A DNA stretch of 30,406 nt from VGRF01 sp964460485 (GTDB lineage Bacteria; Myxococcota_A; UBA9160; UBA6930), in NCBI GenBank assembly GCA_964460485.1, contig CAYWRY010000043.1:1-30406 (forward strand), in the 5' to 3' direction. The stretch's first letter is position 1, and the number at the start of each line of letters is the position of its first letter. The position numbers and the translations under genes are program-made. Positions 25,601-30,406 of the stretch are shown one piece after another. The notes under the pieces are model-generated. The model was not told where the DNA came from. It saw only the letters and a program-made list of their open reading frames with translations, and did no database searches.

Positions 25601-25630
25601 GCGTGCGCCGCGCCTGCGCGAGGCAGTAGG

Positions 25631-26227
25631 GTGCGCACGCCCGCTCCGATCGAGCGGCTGGTGGCGGCGCTGCGCCGTCTGCCCGGCATCGGCGAGAAGT
25701 CGGCGACGCGCCTCGCCTTCTTCCTGCTGACCGCGCCGGAGAGCCTCGTCGCCGACCTCGCCGACGCGATCGCGCGGGTGAAGCGCGAGATCGTGCTGTG
25801 CGCCGAATGCTTCGACCTGACCGACGTCTCGCCCTGCGCCGTGTGCCGCGACCCGAAGCGCGACCGCGGCGTGGTCTGCGTGGTCGAGGAGCCCGCCGAC
25901 CGCGCCGCCATCGAGCGCAGCGGCGGCTTCGACGGCCGCTACCACGTGCTCGGCGGCGCGCTCTCGCCCCTCGACGGCATCGGCCCCGATTCCCTGCGCA
26001 TCGCCGAGCTCGAGTCCCGGGTCCGCGCTGGCAGCATCCGCGAGGTCATCCTCGCCACGAACCCAAATGCCGAAGGCGACGCCACCGCCCACCTCATCGC
26101 CGAACGCCTCGCCGGCCTCGGCGCCCGCGTCACCCGCATTGCCTACGGCATGCCCCTCGGCGGCGACCTCGAATACGCCGACCACGTCACCGTCGGCCGC
26201 TCCCTCGCCAACCGCAAAGAGCTCTGA
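25631..26227 (+). CDS. recR: Recombination mediator RecR
   Basis: A 198-residue full-length RecR. The N-terminal helix-hairpin-helix is LRRLPGIGEKSATRLAFFLL. The C4 zinc finger is CAECFDLTDVSPCAVC. The Toprim domain starts with VVCVVEEPADRAAIERSG and continues with YHVLGGALSPLDGIGPDSLRI. The C-terminal TRIAYGMPLGGDLEYADHVTVGRSLANRKEL is typical. RecR acts with RecO and RecF to load RecA on gapped DNA. The start is GTG 25631, 30 bases after the dnaX stop. In most bacteria ybaB lies between these two genes; here the gap is too short to hold it. Confidence 0.96.
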   Translation: MRTPAPIERLVAALRRLPGIGEKSATRLAFFLLTAPESLVADLADAIARVKREIVLCAECFDLTDVSPCAVCRDPKRDRGVVCVVEEPADRAAIERSGGFDGRYHVLGGALSPLDGIGPDSLRIAELESRVRAGSIREVILATNPNAEGDATAHLIAERLAGLGARVTRIAYGMPLGGDLEYADHVTVGRSLANRKEL

Positions 26228-26304
26228 CGGCTTCCGCAAGCCAGGCGCGCGAGCCTTCGATGCGCGCTCGCCTCGCACCCCCGAGCATCGCGAAGCGCGC
26301 GGGA

Positions 26305-26325
26305 GGCGCGGCTCAGAGCCGCGCC
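26305..26325. terminator. Hairpin downstream of recR, possible terminator
   Basis: GGCGCGGCTC and GAGCCGCGCC are exact complements separated by one base, so they can form nine pairs around a three-base loop. It starts 78 bases after the recR stop and faces a convergent gene. No run of T follows, so a factor-independent terminator in the strict sense is not shown. Confidence 0.4.
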
Positions 26326-26385
26326 GATCCGCCCTCCCCGTGAAAGCCGACTGTCGGGAACATGCGTCGGAACGCGCCGGCAATA

Positions 26386-26580
26386 GCAGCCGCGGCCGGG
26401 GCGGGGCGCGCGGCGCGCCGGCGGGGGTCGCGGAGCGAACCCCAGGTCGCAGGCCGCGCGCACGGCAACCTGCGACGCCTTCGACTCGCGCGTCGCAGGC
26501 CACCCGCCGACGCGGCCAAGCGGGTGAGCGGAGGCGAGCCCCCGCCGGCGCGCCGCGCGCCCCGCCCCGGCCGCGGCTGC
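26386..26580. repeat. Perfect 42-bp inverted repeat with 111-bp centre
   Basis: The left arm (26386-26427, beginning GCAGCCGCGGCCGGGGCGGG) is the exact reverse complement of the right arm (26539-26580). The centre holds GTCGCAGG at 26444-26451, its complement CCTGCGAC near 26470-26477, and a second direct copy of GTCGCAGG near 26494, so smaller stems can form inside. There is no open frame for a transposase and no clear flanking direct repeat. It could be a non-autonomous mobile element, a repetitive extragenic palindrome or a bidirectional terminator. Confidence 0.85.
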
Positions 26581-26628
26581 GTCTCCCGAGCGAGCACAAC
26601 CTCCGCACGCCACCGCGCAACCGAACGA

Positions 26629-27837
26629 TCAGCTCAGAAACGCCTCGATCTCGGAAGCCCGCCTCTCCGCATCCGCCTCCCCCAGCTCGATCAGCCGCGA
26701 GAGATAGTTGGGCTGGAACATCACCATGGAGAGCACGTCGTTCGACCGCGTCTGCTTCGTGCCCAGGCCTCGCGTGAAGAAGCGGAACGCGCGCGGCAGC
26801 TCCGCCTCGTAGTCGCTGGCCAGCTTGCCGAGGTCGCGCGATGGGCGCAGCTGCAGCAGCTCCACGCGCCGCAGGTCGCCGCGCTTCTCGGGCGGCGTGC
26901 GCTCGATCAGCTCGTTGATGCGCTGGAGCGCGAGCGCGTCGGCGTCGACCAGATCGAGGAAGACGGCGTTGAACAGCACGCCGAGCATCTGTGCGATCGG
27001 CGGGTAGCCGTCGACCACCGCTTGCTCGGCCTCCTGGTTCGAGCGCGCGTAGCGCGTCGAGATCGCGACGATGCGGCGCGCGCCCAGGTGGACGGCGGGC
27101 GAGAGCGGCGCGGTGAGGCGAATGCCGCCGTCGCCGTAGTACTGGCCGTCCACGGCGATCGCCGGAAAGAAGAGTGGGAGAGCTGACGACGCCATCACGT
27201 GGTCGACGCGAATCGTCGTCGTGACGCTCTTGCGGTCCGCGCGCTCCCAGCGCGGTGCGCCGGCGCCCTGCACGAAGGTGACCGACTGGCCGGTCGAGTA
27301 GCTCGAGGCGGTGATCGCGAGCGCGCGCAGGCGGCCCAGCGCGAGGTTGTGCGCGACGCCCGGCAGCGCGCCCTCGTCTGCGTGAAACGCGACTTCGAGG
27401 AACTTGCGCAGCGGGCTCGTGTCCACGAGCGAGTACGGGCGCCGCTCGCCGATCACGCCGCCGCTGGTCAGCTTCACGCCGGTGCGCGCGACGCGGACCG
27501 CGAGCCGGAGCGCGTCGACGTGGAAGACCTGGTCGACGGTGAGCGTGCTCCAGACGCGGGTGAGCGCCTCGACGCTCGCCGCGAACGAGCTGGTCTGCCC
27601 GGCCAGGAAAGCGGCGTTGATCGCGCCGGCGGAGACGCCGGTCAGGATGGGCGGCGCGAAGTCGGGAATGCGGCGCGCGAGCGCGCGCAGGAAGCCCACC
27701 TGATAAGCGGCGCGCGCGCCGCCGCCGCTCATCACCAGCGCGAGCTCGCCTCCGCTCACCGCGCGCTCGCGCCGCGCCGCGGCGTCACGCGTTCGCCTCG
27801 CGCCGGCGGAACGGGGAATCGTGCGCCATGGGACCAT
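26629..27837 (-). CDS. Patatin-like phospholipase
   Basis: A 402-residue protein with the patatin catalytic set. The oxyanion loop is MSGGGARAAYQVGFLRAL (about 36-53), the nucleophile S69 is in GVSAG (67-71), and the catalytic Asp D236 is in DGG (236-238, YYGDGGIR). No signal peptide is evident. Family members hydrolyse acyl chains of phospholipids or other lipids with a Ser-Asp dyad. The C-terminal about 160 residues (from RRIVAISTRYARSNQEAEQ on) are typical of the bacterial DUF3336-free forms. The start is uncertain: ATG 27837 is chosen, but a GTG at 27759 would remove a basic N-terminal tail and begin just before the conserved loop. It is divergent from mglB and convergent with recR. Confidence 0.88.
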   Translation of the reverse strand: MVPWRTIPRSAGARRTRDAAARRERAVSGGELALVMSGGGARAAYQVGFLRALARRIPDFAPPILTGVSAGAINAAFLAGQTSSFAASVEALTRVWSTLTVDQVFHVDALRLAVRVARTGVKLTSGGVIGERRPYSLVDTSPLRKFLEVAFHADEGALPGVAHNLALGRLRALAITASSYSTGQSVTFVQGAGAPRWERADRKSVTTTIRVDHVMASSALPLFFPAIAVDGQYYGDGGIRLTAPLSPAVHLGARRIVAISTRYARSNQEAEQAVVDGYPPIAQMLGVLFNAVFLDLVDADALALQRINELIERTPPEKRGDLRRVELLQLRPSRDLGKLASDYEAELPRAFRFFTRGLGTKQTRSNDVLSMVMFQPNYLSRLIELGEADAERRASEIEAFLS

Positions 27838-28039
27838 CCTACTCGGCTTCGGCTGCGCCTTCGCTCGGGCGTCCCCTGCCGCGGGAATGCGACAGCCGCT
27901 TCCGCGTGGCCCGTGCGGCGCGATTCCCGCCTCAAGGCGCTGTGTGCGCAGGCCGAAACGACCACGCGATCGGGATGCGGGGCCCAAACCCGGGCGCTAA
28001 CTAGGCGCGCGGGCGGGAGAGCCTGCGACCCCGAGGACT

Positions 28040-28055
28040 TGGCAACGCTCTTGCC
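28040..28055 (+). promoter_or_regulatory. Sigma-54-type promoter candidate for mglBA
   Basis: TGGCAACGCTCTTGCC matches the sigma-54 pattern TGGCA, spacer, TTGC, with GG and GC separated by exactly ten bases as required. Transcription would begin near 28066, leaving a leader of about 17 bases before ATG 28083. No upstream activator site could be identified. A single match of this kind can occur by chance. Confidence 0.4.
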
Positions 28056-28082
28056 GGCCGACGAAAAGCAGCGGGTGAGCGC

Positions 28083-28571
28083 ATGATGGACACGCAGATG
28101 GTGATGTACGAGGAGGATCACAAGAAGATCCTCGTCGTCATCGGCCGGCTGGTTCGAGAAGCGAACGCCAAAGGCGTGTTCGTGGTCGACCGCAACGGCC
28201 AGCTCATCGCCGAAGCGGGCGAAGTGCGCGGCATCGACACCACGAGCCTCGCGTCGCTCGTCGCCGGCACGATCGCGGCGACCGGCGGCCTCGCGAAGAT
28301 CATCGGCGAGCAGGATTTCCCGGTGCACTTCCATCAGGGCGTGAAGGACAACCTTCACATCACGATGGTCGCGAACAAGTGGATCCTCGTGGTGGTGTTC
28401 GACGAGCGCAGCTCGCTCGGGCTCGTGCGGCTGCGCGTCAAGAAGGCAACCGCGGACATGAACAAGGTGTTCGAGGATCTGAAGAAGAAGGCCGACTCGG
28501 AAGCTGCCAGCGGCTCGTCGCCGTTCGCCGAGATCACGGACGACGACATCGACAACCTGTTCAACGACTAG
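28083..28571 (+). CDS. mglB: Polarity regulator MglB, roadblock/LC7 family
   Basis: A 162-residue roadblock/LC7-fold protein, the GTPase-activating partner of MglA. MYEEDHKKI, KGVFVVDRNGQLIAEAGEVRGIDTTSLASLVAGTIAATGGLAKIIGE and SSLGLVRLRVKKA match Myxococcus MglB block by block, and the C-terminus SPFAEITDDDIDNLFND is nearly the same as in that protein. Homodimers of MglB stimulate GTP hydrolysis by MglA and help set the leading and lagging cell poles for motility. Two ATG codons in tandem (28083 and 28086) are possible starts; no strong ribosome binding site separates them. mglA follows after 14 bases. The upstream gap (27838-28082) is shared with the divergent patatin gene. Confidence 0.97.
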   Translation: MMDTQMVMYEEDHKKILVVIGRLVREANAKGVFVVDRNGQLIAEAGEVRGIDTTSLASLVAGTIAATGGLAKIIGEQDFPVHFHQGVKDNLHITMVANKWILVVVFDERSSLGLVRLRVKKATADMNKVFEDLKKKADSEAASGSSPFAEITDDDIDNLFND

Positions 28572-28585
28572 GCCGCACCCACCCC

Positions 28586-29176
28586 ATGTCCTTCATCAAC
28601 TACTCCTCGCGCGAGATCAACTGCAAGATCGTCTATTACGGTCCGGGGCTGTGCGGCAAGACCACGAACCTGCAGTGGATCTATGCCAAAACCAATCCCG
28701 ACTTGAAGGGGAAGATGATCTCGCTCGCGACCGAGACGGAGCGCACGCTGTTCTTCGACTTCCTGCCGCTTGCGCTCGGCCAGATCCGCGGCTTCAAGAC
28801 GCGCTTCCACCTCTACACCGTCCCCGGCCAGGTGTTCTACGACGCGAGCCGCAAGCTGATCCTGAAGGGCGTGGACGGCGTGGTGTTCGTCGCCGACAGC
28901 CAGATCGAGCGCATGGAAGCCAACCTCGAGAGCATGGACAACCTGCGCATCAACCTGAAGGAGCAGGGCTACGACCTCGACAAGGTCCCGTTCGTCATCC
29001 AGTACAACAAGCGCGACCTGCCCAACGCGGCGCCGCTCGAGGAGATGCGGCGCGCGCTGAACCCGCTGGGAGTGCCGGACTTCGAGGCGTGCGCGCAGAA
29101 TGGCACGGGCGTGTTCGAGACCTTGAAGCACGTGGCGAAGCTCGTGCTGTCGGACCTGAAGAAGCTCGGGCGGTGA
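28586..29176 (+). CDS. mglA: Ras-like GTPase MglA
   Basis: A 196-residue small GTPase very close to Myxococcus MglA. The N-terminus is MSFINYSSREINCKIVYYGPGLCGKTTNLQWIY with P-loop GPGLCGKT, followed by TETERTLFFDFLPL. The PM3 motif is YTVPGQVFYDASRKLILKGVDGVVFVADSQ, with Thr in place of the usual Asp of DxxG, which is characteristic of MglA. The base-specifying motif is NKRDLPN. MglA-GTP marks the leading cell pole and drives gliding and type IV pilus-based motility; MglB is its regulator. The GTPase alone is found in several phyla, but this level of similarity across both genes argues for a Myxococcota-type organism. Downstream there is a 380-bp gap, so mglBA probably forms a two-gene operon. 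Confidence 0.97.
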   Translation: MSFINYSSREINCKIVYYGPGLCGKTTNLQWIYAKTNPDLKGKMISLATETERTLFFDFLPLALGQIRGFKTRFHLYTVPGQVFYDASRKLILKGVDGVVFVADSQIERMEANLESMDNLRINLKEQGYDLDKVPFVIQYNKRDLPNAAPLEEMRRALNPLGVPDFEACAQNGTGVFETLKHVAKLVLSDLKKLGR

Positions 29177-29556
29177 GAGCGACGACCGCGCCGTGCGGCG
29201 GCGCCGGGGGCGCGCTGCGCGCGATGGCGGCACCGCGTCGAACGTGGCGCCGCGTGTGCACTGGGCAAACGCGGTACTGCGAGGCATACCGCCGCCGGAT
29301 GCGCGGGGCCGAGCGGCGCTTGATTCGCGCTCCGCGCGCCCCCGGCCCCCCGCACGGCGCTCGTGCTCGGCGCGCGGCCGTCGAAGCCTCGAGCGGTCTC
29401 GAACATGGCGCTGGGAGGAGGGGCGCCGCTGGCGCCGCTTCGAGCCGCGCCGACGACGTGCGTCGGCGGGGGATTGTCGTCCATCGAGTCGTCGCCTCGC
29501 GGGGAGCGAGCCGGAAGTCGACGCGCTGTTCGGCCTGCGGGCGTAGAATCGCTGGC
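29177..29556. other. 380-bp gap between mglA and the hydrolase gene
   Basis: No supported gene is seen. It holds a 7-8 bp hairpin (CGCCGACG and CGTCGGCG, 29448-29468) without a T tract, and a TAGAAT box (29544-29549) just before the hydrolase start. If used, that box would give a transcript with almost no leader. The -35 region is not recognisable. Confidence 0.5.
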
Positions 29557-30360
29557 ATGCCCCTCGCCAGCGTGGACGGACGCAAGGTCTACTACGAGTC
29601 GCACGGGCCGAGCTCGGGGACGCCCCTCGTGCTGGTCATGGGCATGGGCGGCTCGTGCAAGGGCTGGCTACCGCTGCAGGTGCCCGAGTTCGCGCAGCGA
29701 CATCGCACGCTGATCTACGACAACCGCGGCGTCGGCGAGTCCGAGGATCCGGGTGGTCCATTCACCACCGCCGATCTCGCCGACGATCTCGCCGGGCTGC
29801 TCCAGGTGCTCGGCATCACGCAGGCGCACGTGCTCGGCGCGTTCCTCGGCGGCATGGTCGCGCAGCAGTTCGCGCTGCGGCACGGCGACGTGCTGGCGCG
29901 CCTGATCCTCGTCGGCACCTATGCGCGCCCCGACGCCAAGCGGCGCCTGCTGCTCGAGAAGTGGCGCGAGATGGCGCGCACGGGAGTCGCCCCCGGGATC
30001 TTCGTGCGCGAGCGCCTGCTCTGGACGCTCCAGGACGAGACGCTCGAGCAGCGCGACCTGATCGACGCGATGGCGGCGAGCTTCCCCGGCGACGGCGCCA
30101 CGCCGAGCGGTGAGCTGCTCGTGCGCCAGTGCGACGCCTGCCTCGGCCACGACGTGCTCGACCGCCTGCGCAACATCCCCCACCGCACGCTCGTGCTGTG
30201 CGGGCGCAACGACCAACTCACACCGCCCAAGCTGCACCGCGAGATCGCCGACGAGCTGCCGAACGCGCGCCTCGCGACGCTCTACGGCGCTCACCTCGTG
30301 ATGGCCGAGGCCGCGCAGCAGCTGAACGCCGCCGTGCTGCACTTCCTCGCGGAGCGCTGA
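29557..30360 (+). CDS. Alpha/beta hydrolase fold protein lacking nucleophile Ser
   Basis: A 267-residue alpha/beta hydrolase. The oxyanion-side motif is VLVMGMGGSCKGW, followed by YDNRGVGESEDPGGPFTTADLADDL, typical of the family. The expected nucleophile elbow, usually LGASLGGMVAQ, reads LGAFLGGMVAQ, with F96 (codon TTC at 29842-29844) in the Ser position. The other two members of the triad seem intact: Asp in CGRNDQLTPP and His in GAHLVMAE. A one-base change from TCC to TTC would explain it, so the protein may have lost hydrolase activity, carry a binding role, or the base may be an assembly error. Esterase, lactonase or haloperoxidase-like activities are typical of the intact family. It stands alone after the mglA gap; the start is ATG 29557. 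Confidence 0.85.
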   Translation: MPLASVDGRKVYYESHGPSSGTPLVLVMGMGGSCKGWLPLQVPEFAQRHRTLIYDNRGVGESEDPGGPFTTADLADDLAGLLQVLGITQAHVLGAFLGGMVAQQFALRHGDVLARLILVGTYARPDAKRRLLLEKWREMARTGVAPGIFVRERLLWTLQDETLEQRDLIDAMAASFPGDGATPSGELLVRQCDACLGHDVLDRLRNIPHRTLVLCGRNDQLTPPKLHREIADELPNARLATLYGAHLVMAEAAQQLNAAVLHFLAER

Positions 30361-30406
30361 GAGGCTGAGAAGAAATCTCGCGCCTTAGCCCGCTGATGTC
30401 CATAAT

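Larger units (their letters stand above)
26228..26628. other. 401-bp gap between convergent recR and patatin genes
   Basis: No credible gene is seen here; the open frames crossing it are side effects of high GC content. It contains a short perfect hairpin close to recR (26305-26325) and a long inverted repeat (26386-26427 with 26539-26580), both listed separately. It lies between the 3' ends of two genes, where terminators or small repeat elements are expected. Confidence 0.6.

Noticed and set aside
30363..30390. Nested GGCT/AGCC and GAGA/TCTC stems after the hydrolase gene
   Set aside because: The stems are only four pairs each with bulges and no T tract, too weak to call a terminator.

Overview
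The window is about 30 kb of very GC-rich bacterial chromosome with tightly packed genes and no sign of phage or plasmid material. The best lineage clue is the mglB-mglA pair near the right end. Both proteins match, from memory, the Myxococcus xanthus gliding-polarity proteins almost motif for motif. Together with the sterol-type genes at the left, this suggests a Myxococcota or related deltaproteobacterial organism. The assignment is inference.

Left region (1-12962), isoprenoid and sterol block. After the 3' end of a Baeyer-Villiger-type flavin monooxygenase (3-854) there are two divergent units. The minus-strand unit is a 1089-residue protein that fuses a squalene monooxygenase to an oxidosqualene cyclase with the DCTAE catalytic motif. 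It is followed by a TetR regulator whose GTG start overlaps the fusion's stop. The plus-strand unit is a seven-gene run in which every junction overlaps: dxs, hpnD, type 2 isopentenyl diphosphate isomerase, hpnC, hpnE, a polyprenyl diphosphate synthase and ispH. Together they would supply IPP/DMAPP, farnesyl diphosphate, squalene by the HpnC/D/E route, 2,3-oxidosqualene and a cyclised sterol. No hopene cyclase or other hopanoid gene is present, so the squalene appears destined for sterols.

Middle region (13025-23410). Nine minus-strand genes lie close together and may form one or two transcripts. In transcription order they are: SMUG1-type uracil-DNA glycosylase, DUF58 protein, membrane transglutaminase, MoxR ATPase, secreted TPR-like protein, small Tat-exported protein, HEAGH metallopeptidase, ATP-grasp ligase and DUF1330 protein. 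DUF58, transglutaminase and MoxR form a familiar envelope-associated module.

Right region (23526-30406). The SRP 4.5S RNA gene precedes dnaX and recR. The usual ybaB between dnaX and recR is missing, and DnaX has lost three of its four zinc ligands. A 401-bp gap between recR and a convergent patatin gene holds a short hairpin and a perfect 42-bp inverted repeat. A divergent promoter region with a sigma-54-like site leads into mglB-mglA. After a 380-bp gap comes an alpha/beta hydrolase whose nucleophile position reads Phe instead of Ser.

The most interesting system is the self-contained sterol locus built around the fused epoxidase-cyclase. The cyclase also has a non-standard combination at the positions that separate cycloartenol from lanosterol synthases.
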